This document shows, one piece after another, positions 35,201 to 44,934 of a DNA stretch of 64,000 nucleotides. Below the pieces are notes generated by a model that searched no databases, was not told where the DNA came from, and worked only from the letters and a program-made list of their open reading frames with translations. The translations under genes and the position numbers were made by a program. The first letter of the stretch is position 1. The number at the start of each line of letters is the position of its first letter. Source of the DNA: Ciborinia camelliae (Eukaryota; Ascomycota; Leotiomycetes; Helotiales; Sclerotiniaceae); contig JANPYM010000002.1 in NCBI GenBank assembly GCA_025890175.1, forward strand, positions 2,973,077-3,037,076. The letters are read 5' to 3'.

Positions 35201-36976
35201 GTTGCCATGGTACAACCTGAGACTCTTGATATTGCAAAGGTCAGAGCAAAAGTTACAAAGGTATTGCCTGTTCATGCTGTTCCTAGAGTGTTTATGGCCG
35301 TGGAAAAATTCCCCATGACACCTGCTGGAAAGCTGGACTACAAAGCAATCACCAATATGACCATAGCAAAGGAGGAGTCCGCCCCAAAGAAGATCGAAAG
35401 TTCTTCCGAAGCTAGGGTTGCTGAAGCATGGAAAGAATTATTGGGACTTGAGCCCAATGTGGAGATTACTAGAGACTCTGAGTTTGTCTCACTTGGAGGT
35501 CATTCTGTCATGCAACTTCGTCTTGCCAGCAAACTTTCCGATATTTTCGGGGTCAGAATGTCGGTTTCCCATATCATGCAATCGGCCAATTTATTCGAGA
35601 TGGCAAAGACTATTGATAATCTCCGTGCCCAAGCTCAACCTACCGATATTACTGATGGTTTGGTACCGCTAGGGAAATACCGAGTATCTCCTATTGAGCG
35701 TGAATGGTGGGAGAAATATAAATTGAATGTCGGAACTTCCTCATTCAATGTTACATACGCCTGCTCAATCGACGGCAATGTGGTTGATACCGACAAACTA
35801 ATCTCAGCATGGAACACAGTCCTAGCACGCCATCGTATCCTTCGATGCCGATATGTCAAGACCGGACAAAAAGGAGGTGTACGAAGAGGTTATGACCGAT
35901 TCCCACCTCAAATCAAGACCGTCAATAAACTTGGTCTTTGGAGAGAGTGCAACCGACCTTTTGATTTAGAACGTCAACATCCCATCCGAGTTTTCCTTTC
36001 CAAAAATACAATGCTTGTATCAATGAGTCACATCATCGCAGATTTAACTTCCCTGGAAGTTCTTCTAAAGGAAGTTACTACTCTTTATAGTGGCAACTCC
36101 CTACCACCCGTCGAGCATACATATATGGATACCACTCAATGGAGCACCACAGCTACAGCAGCCGAATCAAAATGGTGGAAAGAATACCTCCACGGAGCAT
36201 CAAAGACTTACACTATTCCCAATCTCCTAGAACGTACCACATACGCAGGTCGCACACGACTTACGAAACTTCCACAGGAACTAACCGGTCAAATCCTAAA
36301 ATTTACGGATGAACAAAAAGTCACGCTTCACCAACTAGCTCTTGGTGCCGTCGCGCTTTCCCTCCAACATGACCAAAACGATATCGATATTATCTTGGGA
36401 GGTCCCTATTTCAACCGCGGCGCCAAAGATCTCGAGACCGTCGGATTATTCCTAGAGCCCCTCCCCATCCGTGTCCGCCACTCTCTAACTTCCCAATCCG
36501 CAACCTCCTTCCTCCGCGCCGTGCAAAAATCAAGTCAAGAAGCTATCGCACACGCCATGCCATGGGACCAAATCCTCAATGCCACTTCCTACAAAACTCA
36601 TTTCCCAAATCATCCTTTACTTGACGTCATGGTCACATTCCACGACAATCGTACTCCCAAAACCATGATCGAGGGTGTTGATCCTTTGATTACTTATACC
36701 GAAGGCAGTAAATTTGCGCTCTTGGTTGAGTTTTCGGTACTTTCTGATGAGGCTATTGCGTTGAGATTGGAGTATGATACCAAATGTGTGTCGAAATCCG
36801 AGATTGCTGCTTTTGAGGCGGTGGTGTTTGAGGCTGTGAGGGGTTTAATTGGAGGAGTAGCGTTGGAGGAAGTGAAGAAGAATCTTGCGGTTAAGAGGCG
36901 GGAAGTCATTGTGGATGGTAGGATAAGGGCACCGGCGAGTTATTTTGGAAAGAGGGTGGAGGTGTTGAGTTCTTGA
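32204..36976 (+). CDS. Non-ribosomal peptide synthetase, T-C-A-T-C
   Basis: One uninterrupted frame of 1590 residues. Domains in order: thiolation T1 (about 30-98, carrier Ser62 in LGGHS); condensation C1 (about 145-560, HHAFIDG near 271); adenylation A (about 590-1055, with FTSGSTGKPKG near 728, FDGS, YGPTEA near 855, YRTGDRG and GKLDYK); T2 (about 1065-1135, Ser near 1100 in LGGHS); terminal C2 (about 1150-1560) whose HHxxxDG is degenerate (SHIIADL). There is no thioesterase, reductase or epimerase. With a single A domain, the lone activated amino acid would be joined to a partner loaded in trans on T1, or released by C2. The frame opens upstream only from a TTG at 32099, so I start at ATG 32204 (context AAAATGTCT). 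An upstream ATG at 32042 joined over a possible intron (32089-32169) is in frame and would add 27 residues. It is divergent from the FAD monooxygenase. Substrate not predictable with confidence. Confidence 0.93.
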   Translation: MSPFIDVIGNNGLNKRNMVEGTSGMIPSKKEALILSHLCSILELPTTKVDLDSNFVGLGGHSLMAIKLSKACKKDGLALSIPSILLSPTLTQLIDSASEMRSTPSTNILKNTHDLNTPVSPTRLSHERRMSFSRPIPSNRYATSTSNLPITEMQHSFMHSYQRQPGSNIISFYETYSSANIPTMKMAWKTVLDLEPVFRMIFDHDRATATYSKQALPFVWDEVFVENTDTYISELEKEVVPSKMEVTFTVLTPRTQRSGNVGVSTIIWRVHHAFIDGYSANLLYEKVRKIVMGQNIVPGTPFPTVIQEVQKHQQMNREVSRAFWRKQMELHPSPVGDLALPVPSSISRTSRNADVSFTIPAEEISDAARSAGISLASWFQAAWGLVLSIYADSDTVVFGTVLSGRNLPIAGMDDTIGPLINTLPFHVSLDRSQTALEYVQSVFRHSVELSSFQHSLPEDGYSRQFASALAMEFDMQPTDDHKVRPIGQSWFKVVPDIPLSIFMTTTGTIRMSYQTQKYTESDIELLSESFQSAILSLLSPTKPIGECLANLLSTKSHDTLMKMGNCLSDETSPASIKDDLVTLFERAAAENPSVLAVEKAGESLTYQEFDKMATKLSVQLSKYIQPGDIVCVHADRSINWLVAIYGVLKAGAVYSAQDAALPGHIREANFQTAGGKLFLTPATSQRSIAPESCSLCLSVEDLIQLPLPNSVTIAPRQTPRPADNAYLCFTSGSTGKPKGVMCSHEGLVAFQKDLAVRLFALPGQRISQLMSPAFDGSIHEIFSALCYGATIVLADGIHPFSHLEKSTAAILTPSIANILDPEDFPMLRNVYLVGEPVPQHVNDVWSSVKNLYNMYGPTEATCGATIKRLLPGKSVNIGAPNPTTRVYILDRNQQLLPPGVIGEIYLAGVQVARGYIGMPQMSAERFLPDTICNRGGEMMYRTGDRGYFNRAGEVECLGRNDRQIKLRGFRLDLNDLEIRAAEAIPECSGIAICQKGDYLVAMVQPETLDIAKVRAKVTKVLPVHAVPRVFMAVEKFPMTPAGKLDYKAITNMTIAKEESAPKKIESSSEARVAEAWKELLGLEPNVEITRDSEFVSLGGHSVMQLRLASKLSDIFGVRMSVSHIMQSANLFEMAKTIDNLRAQAQPTDITDGLVPLGKYRVSPIEREWWEKYKLNVGTSSFNVTYACSIDGNVVDTDKLISAWNTVLARHRILRCRYVKTGQKGGVRRGYDRFPPQIKTVNKLGLWRECNRPFDLERQHPIRVFLSKNTMLVSMSHIIADLTSLEVLLKEVTTLYSGNSLPPVEHTYMDTTQWSTTATAAESKWWKEYLHGASKTYTIPNLLERTTYAGRTRLTKLPQELTGQILKFTDEQKVTLHQLALGAVALSLQHDQNDIDIILGGPYFNRGAKDLETVGLFLEPLPIRVRHSLTSQSATSFLRAVQKSSQEAIAHAMPWDQILNATSYKTHFPNHPLLDVMVTFHDNRTPKTMIEGVDPLITYTEGSKFALLVEFSVLSDEAIALRLEYDTKCVSKSEIAAFEAVVFEAVRGLIGGVALEEVKKNLAVKRREVIVDGRIRAPASYFGKRVEVLSS

Positions 36977-37564
36977 GTTCTTTGTAGAGAAAGGTAGAGG
37001 GATTTTTGGAGTCAACAATGAAATTGCATATAGAGGTAGAGGTTGGGAACACATCTAGAAGTTCTTAGATAGTTTTGGAGTTTTGCAATTTCATGAATTT
37101 TGGACTTCATTTCTCTTGCAGCTTACTACTTGTACTGTCAATGTTCCGTGATTATATTTATTGGTACTTTATAAAGACTGAAAAGACTTGATGAACTGGA
37201 AACTTTGAATCTTAACTACCTACTCAAGTATTTAGTAAGTACTAAAGCAGAGGCAAACATTACCTACTTAGGTAGGTACCTATGTAAAGAATGAACAGAG
37301 GCAAGGTCGATGAGAGAAAGTTGCGGAGAAAGGGTTAAGTGCCCAGACCAATAGAGAATTCACCTTTCTTAAAATTTTAATTGCCCAATTGGTGAATTAC
37401 AAAAAGGAAAAGTCTCAATAGAGTTAAGTCGAAAATAATTTCACACCTCGCTAAATTTCAAAATAATTGTATGTTCGATCTCAAAATTATTTTGATTTGG
37501 ATTCCTTTCCTTTTCTCTTTAGCAACAAGAGATCCAAACCACCACCACCACCACAAGAACAACA
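36977..37564. other. Intergenic, NRPS 3' side and zinc-knuckle gene promoter
   Basis: No gene. TAGGTA/TACCTA motifs cluster at 37215-37285. From about 37400 the sequence resembles the DNA upstream of the related gene at 40511: GTCGA, then a CACCTCGCTAAATTTCAAA-type block, then a T-rich leader with TTTCCTTT. Confidence 0.6.
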
Positions 37565-38338
37565 ATGAGTGGACCTCCTCCTCCCCCTCATCCATACGGA
37601 CAGCCTCCGGGCAACAATTACTATCCAAATGGACAGCCTACGGGCAACAATTCATGGCCTCACCAAGGTCAAATGTGGTCAAATCATCAAGGCCAAAATC
37701 AACAAATGGGTGCGACGCATGGGCAACGTCAACCTCAATATCAACCTCAGCCTCGAACCCGTCGCCATAATGGCCAAGCTCAAGTACCTAGACGGCAACT
37801 TGTGTGCTGCTATTGCAACAGGCAAGGTCATGCCTTGGTGCATTGCAATTCCACTCCAGATGGAGAAGGCTTCCTCCATGGTTGCCCACGATGTAATTCT
37901 GCTTCGCATACATACGACAATTGCGAAAGTCCAATCAAGCGGAAGTCAAATGACGACCACTTCTACTTGGTCCAAAATCGACATGGCAAACCGATGATAT
38001 CTTCGACCTTGGATCTTCGATCCATTCAAGGTTTCGAGAATCCTCAATTCCGGCCATTGACTCCACAAGTGGCTCTTAGCCGCATTTCGCAAGGCTATTA
38101 TGCCAACCATCAATATGGAGATCATGTCAGCCAAGATTCAATGGTCATAGGGGATCATACATGGGACCAAGCCAACACTCTCCCACAGCCACCATTACAG
38201 GCTGATGATAGAGCTGCTAGGCGCGCTCGGAATGAGGCCGAGCTTGAGGACCTTAAATTTCAATTGAGACGCGAGAAGCTCAAGGCGGAGATTAATTCTT
38301 ATCGCCAAGCTCAAGCTCAAGCTCAAGCTCAAGCTCAA

Positions 38339-38433
<95 letters not shown>

Positions 38434-38913
38434 ACCTCAACCTCAACCGCAGCAGCAGCAGCAGACTCCTTCTGCCAATCAACCAATCAATCAACCAAAT
38501 CCTCCCCCGTCATCATGGCAACAAAATCCAATCCTTCCAACCTGGAACATGTATCCCAGGTTACGAACATTACATTGGCATGTTTCAATCCATAATCGGT
38601 CAATCTTTGGCCATATCTCGTCTGCAAACTTGGACAAACTTGTGGGGAAGATGCATCGAATCATCTGCCGGAGACATGCCAACATAACTCAGGTGGAATA
38701 TGATTATATCCTCGAGCGAAATGTTTGGAGATATTGCTGTAAGTGATCACATTTCTGATTAATCATGTCATGTATATTAATGTAATGTTTATAGTCATGA
38801 ACGAGGGCACTTTCTCCATGGAGCATCCAGACTTTTTATTTCCTGGATCCGCCCCAACACAAGCTCTACGCGATGAGCTTTTCGCCGCTCGCAGCTCAGC
38901 AGTTATGCATTAA
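37565..38913 (+). CDS. Gln/Pro-rich zinc-knuckle protein with an (AQ)21 tract
   Basis: Two exons, 37565-38738 and 38795-38913, giving 430 residues; the 56-bp intron splits a Phe codon. The N-terminus (1-80) is Pro/Gln/Asn-rich. Two Cys/His knuckles follow: [14 protein letters not shown] (C-x2-C-x4-H-x4-C, CCHC type, about 80-93) and [14 protein letters not shown] (about 106-119). A charged helix ([20 protein letters not shown], about 217-236) precedes 21 Ala-Gln repeats and a Gln/Pro stretch. The C-terminal part (about 320-430) is not recognised. CCHC knuckles bind single-stranded nucleic acid, as in Gag-like and splicing proteins. The terminal TAA may be a recent nonsense change: the same frame continues with a coding-looking acidic tail to 39030. 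A relative lies 3 kb downstream. Confidence 0.75.
38309..38434 (+). repeat. Coding hexanucleotide repeat (GCTCAR)21
   Basis: 126 bp of GCTCAA and GCTCAG in tandem: a GCTCAA run first, then a GCTCAG run, with one GCTCAA at the end. It encodes 21 Ala-Gln pairs. Such tracts change length readily, so the count may vary between strains. Confidence 0.95.
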
Positions 38914-39030
38914 GACATCCAAGATGATGATGATGGAGAAGGAATGGAATCATCTACTGCCATCCCTCTACCAAATGCATTCGATACAATTGATGCCATG
39001 GATGAGGATGATCTAGATGTTAATATCTGA
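38914..39030 (+). pseudogene. In-frame acidic tail beyond the TAA of the zinc-knuckle gene
   Basis: After TAA (38911-38913) the same frame stays open for 38 codons, rich in Asp/Glu (DIQDDDDGEG...AMDEDDLDVNI), to TGA at 39028-39030. The composition looks selected, not random. A CAA (Gln) to TAA change would account for the truncation. Confidence 0.5.
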
Positions 39031-39085
39031 GGTCGCCCAGAGCACCTCCTTCTTGATTGGCTTGATACTACAACATCCTCTCAAG

Positions 39086-39470
39086 GGCTCATAGGCCGCT
39101 TATGTATGGCTTATAGGCCTTTTATGTATGGCCCATAGGCCTTTTTTTCTTTGGCTTATAGGCCTTTTCTTTTCATGGCTCATAGGCCGCTTATGTATGG
39201 CTTATAGGCCTTTTATGTATGGCCCATAGGCCTTTTTTTCTTTGGCTTATAGGCCTTTTCTTTTCATGGCTCATAGGCCGCTTATGTATGGCTTATAGGC
39301 CTTTTCTGTATGGCTCATAGGCCTTTTTTTCTTTGGCTCATATGCCTTTTGTTCTTTGGCTTATAGGCCTTTTCCTTTTCTTTGGCTTATAGGTCTTTTT
39401 TTCTTTGGCTTATAGGCCTATTATTTGGCTTATAGGCCATAGCTCATAGGCTATTTATGTATTTATAGCT
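39086..39470. repeat. Minisatellite of GGCTTATAGGCC units, 91-bp higher-order repeat
   Basis: Variants of GGCTTATAGGCCTTTT/ATGT recur about 18 times. Two full 91-bp super-repeats start at 39086 and 39177, and a third, diverging copy starts at 39268. The unit contains the palindrome TATAGGCCTATA in part. It lies in the 3' region of the zinc-knuckle gene. Confidence 0.9.
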
Positions 39471-39719
39471 TATTAATGATACTGAGATTTTTACTCATAA
39501 TTTGTTTCATCTTTCCATGTGATTTTTCAATTGATTACCTAACTTAACAATCAGCTACTTGAGCTGATTACTATGACTTTATGTTAATCTTGAACCCTCA
39601 GTTATGCTGATTATGATGCCAGCAACAGTGATATCTAACTAGGTACCTACCTAGTAGCTCTAACTATAAATTTGATAGGTTTGACCACTCAGAAAAGTCT
39701 GGAATCAGCTGAATGAACC

Positions 39720-40140
39720 AAATCAACTGGATATACTAAATGAATTGGATATACTAAATGAATTGGATATACTAAATGAATTGGATATACTAAATGAATT
39801 GGATATACTAAGTGAATTGGATATACTAAATGAATTGGATATACCAATTCAACTGAATGAACCAAATCAACTGGATATACTAAATGAATTGGATATATCA
39901 AATCAGCTGGATATACTAAATCGATTGGATATACCAAATCAGCTGAATGAACAAAATCAACTGGATATACCAAATCAACTAGATATACCAAATCAGCTGA
40001 ATGAACAAAATCAACTGGATATACCAAATCAACTAGATATACCAAATCAGCTGAATGAACAAAATCAACTGGATATACCAAATCAACTAGATATACCAAA
40101 TGAACTGGATATACCAAATCAACTGAATGTCTGCAATGAA
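39720..40140. repeat. 18-bp / 54-bp minisatellite
   Basis: Tandem 18-bp units of the type CTGGATATACCAAATCAA and GGATATACTAAATGAATT. In the right half, three units form a 54-bp super-repeat (for example starting at 39943 and 39997). Because the unit is a multiple of three and lacks stops, both strands show open frames of about 140 codons (LDIPNQ-type hexapeptides on plus). No ATG start or other gene sign supports translation, so I treat it as a repeat. Confidence 0.85.
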
Positions 40141-40510
40141 TTAGATAGGTACCTATAAGCCTTTGTAATACTCAATCGTTAGGTACTCTCTAACAATTCT
40201 TGCAGGTGATTCTTGAAATCTTGGCCACAGACAGCTAGTGAGGCTACCAAGGTAGGCTGAAATGAGGGCAGATGATATAGCTGGAGGTAGATATCAAAAG
40301 GATAAGGAGCCACCACTAAAGGGAGATTAACTTTTATTTCCCCATTTGGCAATTAAACAGAGTTTCCTCGATACATTTAGGTCGAGCAAGTCGAACACTT
40401 CGCTAACATTTCAAATATTGTAAATTTCGTTGTTCAGTTTTGATTTTGTTTCCTTTCTGCTTCACAACAACAACAATCCTCCCTCCCATCCCAACCCAAC
40501 CACAACCACC
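40141..40510. other. Upstream region of the frameshifted relative
   Basis: No gene. From about 40370 it resembles the promoter of the gene at 37565: TTAGGTCGA, ACTTCGCTAACATTTCAAA, then a TTTTGATTTTGTTTCCTTTC leader. Confidence 0.5.
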
Positions 40511-41027
40511 ATGGATGAAAATCCATATCAACCGGCTTCGGGCTTCAATCATCGGTCTCAAGGCCAAAAACAACAACAACAACGACAACATCAACCACAA
40601 CATCAATGTCAACAAGTCACGGCTCAAGGCCAACAACGATTCCACCCGCCTCAAAGGCAAATTGTCACTTCGATTCCTCGAGCTTCATACAATGGCATGC
40701 AGCCAACACCTCCACAGCAAGCTGCTGCATTCCATTCCAAGAGATCAATCCACATATCCGTCTAGATATTGGCAATCTCAACAAGCCAATTTTTCTCGGC
40801 AACATCCAACTGCAAGAAGCCCCTCTGGCATGCAAAATCAATCTACGCAAAGACCTCAAATCCTCCAAAATAACAATCGATCATCGGCTAGCCAAGACAG
40901 GCATCGCCCAGATCCGAACCTCGAAAAGGAAGAGGAAAGCGCTAGACTCAATCGCGCTCTCGATAATTGTCTGGACCCAGACTATCCCAATCCTTTCGCG
41001 GGTATTTGCGATAATTCCAATCAATAG
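40511..41027 (+). pseudogene. Gln-rich protein, frameshifted relative of the 37565 gene
   Basis: The ATG at 40511 opens a Gln/His/Pro-rich frame of 85 codons that stops at 40763-40765. The Gln/Ser/Arg-rich composition continues without a break in another frame from about 40740 (DQSTYPSRYWQSQQANF...), then a charged stretch, to TAG at 41025-41027. A small indel near 40735 would join them; no GT donor is available for an intron there. No zinc knuckle is seen, so the copy may also be truncated. Shared upstream sequence with the 37565 gene suggests a local duplication. Confidence 0.5.
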
Positions 41028-44000
41028 GCAAGATTGATTCGCCATTCCGCACATTCTTTTCCTCTTCGTTTGGGTACCTTTGCATCAGCAAATTTGGTCA
41101 TCAGACCTTTCAACAGAACTTTCCTTTTCCATAAGGGGATTTTGGGCACCAGGCCACTTAGTTCATCAGAACCTTAATTTTCCCTAGAATGGAGTCGGTA
41201 GACTTGGTAGATAACAAATTTAAAAATAAATACTATTATAATGACCTCATTTTAGTGATTTTAATAGCCATGTGTTCAATTGAAAACTTAGTTTATGCAA
41301 ATGTTTATACTATTAATCTTTATACTAATCCAGCATGCAACAAGTTCATCCATCACTCCGGAGGTCTACTTACGAATAGAACATCTGACCGTCATGCCAT
41401 AATTTGTCATCACCAGCTTGCTAAGCTTTGAGACTTTACACCTTCGCCATGATTGTCATGCTGCAGCGTATGTAGCTACTAATACGGCACGCACTTTGAC
41501 ATATCGGGGTACTTCAATGTTCAGATAAAATAGACACAATCAAAAGCCTCTTGGGGTCTTTAAACTAGAAGATCTTTTACCAAACGAGTCTAGAACTCCA
41601 TGCCAGCCAAAAATGCTTATTACTGAGAGCATAATGTTTAATCGGTGATGTAGGAATATAGATAGATTATTATGAATCGCAAATCCAAAGTAGGTAGTCA
41701 ATGAAATAATACTCCCGGAGTTGATTACTTTCGAGGCTTTTTACTAGATACCTCTTATGATCATATACCGGCTTCCTTGAGATGCTAGTGCTTTTGTAAC
41801 CTCAGATAAATATATAAAGGTGGCTAAAGAAGAGAGAGAGAGAGAGCCTTTATCATCAGACTTACCGTTGACCTTGATATCCTTCAGATCTACAGATAGT
41901 CATCAGAGGGTCCTTCTTGAATATCAAGAGTGGCTTGTTGAGTGAAGTTTGAGCGGTAGAAGTTTGAAAGGTGGAGGGTTGGGAGGTGAAGGTTTGGGAG
42001 AGGGAGGAGGGGATGAGTCTTGATATGAGTGACGTCGACAGTAGTCAATCAGCTTTCAGAATCCAAAAAATCTTGATGGACAAATGCCATAGAAAAGATG
42101 CCGAGGTCCATTGATTCTGGCGTAGAGTGAATGTAGAAAACTTGGGTCAGAGTAAGTTTTTTTCGCAATGATAAGCGCAGGTGAACAAGAAAAACTCCAA
42201 ACCATCAAAAAACCTCCTTAACGCAACTCATGAACTGTTCTTCCAAAACGCCCGGGACAGTTTTTTTCGAGATCGCAGAATCGCCCTCTTTCGAACGGTA
42301 TAATTTTTTTTTTCCTTTTCTCAAAAGCCCCATTTTTCATAGCACCCTCAGACGTGCAACAAAACTTTTTTGACGCACGAAAATATCACGTGGAAGGTCT
42401 GCCATTGGTCAGCGAAATGAGCAAAATCCTTCATCTTGGGATTCTGGGAGTTCTGGGAATATTTGGCATTTGAAAACTTGGGCGCAGATGGAGAGGGTAC
42501 TTCTTACTCTGATAGGGAAGTTTAAACAATTTCTGGCTTCCCGTTTGGGAGGAATTTCGATTTGAAGTTGGGGTGCCCTGCAGTTCAAGCGAGCTTTCGA
42601 GATTTTGATCATCGGCCTTCAGGAGAACTGGATTTTCAACCCCAAAAATATCTGCAACGATCTGAAAATTGGCATGCAGCTCCAGATAACTGGTAGGCAT
42701 GTGCGCCAGGTCTGCAGAAAGTTTTAACCTGAAATTTGGGTTGTAGTGATGTCGGCGCCCTTTTTGGTAAAATGGAGCTTGCAGGACGACGAAGAGTTGG
42801 AATGACCCGTTCGATGGCGGGAAATGAAAGCCTGTGGAACCAGCTTGCTGCTGCTTTGCTCTGGACCATTATATCGAAGAGATGTTATTTACCTTATGTA
42901 GCCTCGCGACCGACATTGTGGCAAAAGAAGCCCAGCGCCCCAACGCTGGACATAATCAACTATTTTAACCTGCAGGCTTTCTCCTTTGCACACGCACATA
43001 TGGAATATAACAATTGTTTTCGATAATTTTACACAATGTGGGTGGAATCTTGCTTTGAAGTTCGCAATGCACACCCTCAGAGCATCTTCATCAAACATTT
43101 TGTCCACAATACATTAGCGACGAAGACTTGATTGGAGGGCAGGGAGTGAATACATGTGGCAATTTTATGGGACGAGAACGTTTGTTTCAGACGAACTAAT
43201 TTTTTCGATTCACTGTTTTTCAATCTTCACCTGCAGTCTATTATGCCACTGTACTACTTTCCTGCAGTTTCATTGGCAGAAATTGAATTCTTTCGTTAGA
43301 CAACAGGGAATGAGAATGGGTGTTTGGATGATATCGAAAGAGATCCTAGAATTATTGCATGTTTTCTCATTCTACTATGCTCTGTGTTTGAGAATTGTTA
43401 TTTGGGGTTTGGGATGCTCCCACTCCACCCAAAGCCTTGCGACTCAGAATGAAGAATCTGTTCGAGACTTGGACTTTTAGTTGTGACATCCAACACATGC
43501 TAGTAGCAGTAGTACTCTTCACTAGGTTTCTAGAAAGTTGTTGAGTCGGAAATGAGAGAGAGAGTGGAAAGAAAGATTTTACTACGCTGAGGTTTTCGCA
43601 GAAAAGCGTTTTCAAGGTTGACATTAGTAGTCTTCGTCTTCAGATGAATATTCAAATGCGGGGTCAATGAGCCCATTGCCAAACTTTGGTTAGTGAATAG
43701 TACATGCGGTAGACAGTATGTTCAAGGTTCCATTGAGTAGATCAAATGATATATGCCAGTGAGTAGTCCAAAAGTTCAAGTCTGGCTTGTATATCAGAAT
43801 TGCGTAAAGCCTTGATGACCTGATGACCTAAAATTATTTGGTTGTTGATCCAAGAATTCTTCACTTAATCAGATTGGAGGTTTAGAAAAAGGTGTATACC
43901 TCATTTTTCATTGATGATCTCTAATCTAATATAACCACACAAAAAGATCTCATCGACAATTCCAAAAAAACCCCTATAGTGCATTCCCACAACACCAAAT

Positions 44001-44075
44001 CCGAAATACCAATTCTAATTAGGTAGTCAGTAAAACATACAAACAAGCAAGCACAGAAGAAAAGAATATTGTATC
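41028..44075. other. 3-kb intergenic region, no supported gene
   Basis: Several ORFs of 60-110 codons occur on both strands (for example 42431-42700 minus and 43154-43480 plus), but none has a recognisable domain, splice structure or coding-like composition. A GA microsatellite lies at about 41829-41846. It may hold decayed genes I cannot recognise. Confidence 0.45.
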
Positions 44076-44934
44076 TCAATGATGGCGAGGTAGATCAAGC
44101 GATACTACGAAGGGTTTATAATTTGGACGCATTCCCTTCGCGGTGTTCATCATGATCGCAGCGTTGACCATAAGCGTTTGTTTTCGAGATTGAATGGGCC
44201 ACTCGATTGTATACGGATATTCATTGATTTGTTCTGTCTCCATAGGTGTAGCTGATGATGGATCCTTTACACTGCCATCCGGTTTCCATGTTACCAGGTT
44301 GGCGCCGTTTCCTTCGCGAATATGTCCGAAGCAGTGCATGAGTGGTCGAACGCGACCAACGGCACGAAGAAGATTGGGGCAGCCCTTATAATCACCATCA
44401 ACTTGATCGAGTATCGTACGTGGAGGGCCATGGGTCATGACAATATCAACCTCTTCGGGAATAGGATTGTCGTCAATCGAAATTTGGGTTGGGGCAACTT
44501 GGGTTGCATCGTTGAAGCGGTCTTCGTTTGCCTGATATTGAAAGGCCATGTTGCCACATGTATATGGAGATGCGTATACTGTGAATTTAGCACCATTCTT
44601 GAGTGTGAATGTATGGGTACCTTCCTTAACGTATGTAACACCGGCATCCTTCGCCGATTGACCCGTCATGATTTCGAGGGCGGAATGATGATAATTTGAA
44701 TACTCGTCATCGGACATGTTTTCCACCCTGTTCTGCTTTATGTCATGGTTGCCAGCAATGACCAATTTTAATTCGGCTTCAATTGTACCCATCATCTTGA
44801 TGGATTCTTCCAGCGCCTTTAATTCACCAAAATTAGTTAAATCTCCAGTATGGAGGAGAACATAATATGGCTCCATTGAGGGTGTGCTCGTGAGTGTCGG
44901 AAATGACCATCACGCGTGTAGGAACGACGGACAT
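44076..44934 (-). CDS. Calcineurin-like metallophosphoesterase, N-terminal frameshift
   Basis: The main frame (44876-44076) encodes VLLHTGDLTNFGE (motif II), LKLVIAGNHD (motif III), DIVMTHGPP (motif IV) and MHCFGHIREG (motif V). The expected first metal-binding motif is present but in another frame: from ATG 44934 the sequence reads MSVVPTRVMVISDTHEHTLNG, then falls out of frame near 44880. A one-base insertion, or a two-base loss, explains this; no intron fits in the ~30 bp concerned. The family (MPPED-like fungal phosphoesterases, about 270-320 residues) hydrolyses phosphoester bonds with two metals. Motif V is usually GHxH; here the second His is Arg. Either a sequencing error or a pseudogene. 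Confidence 0.7.

Noticed and set aside
39689..40158. Two long opposing ORFs over the 18-bp repeat
   Set aside because: Both follow trivially from a stop-free 18-bp tandem unit; neither has a supported start.
42431..42700. 90-codon minus ORF and neighbours to 43480
   Set aside because: Overlapping frames on both strands without domains or coding composition.
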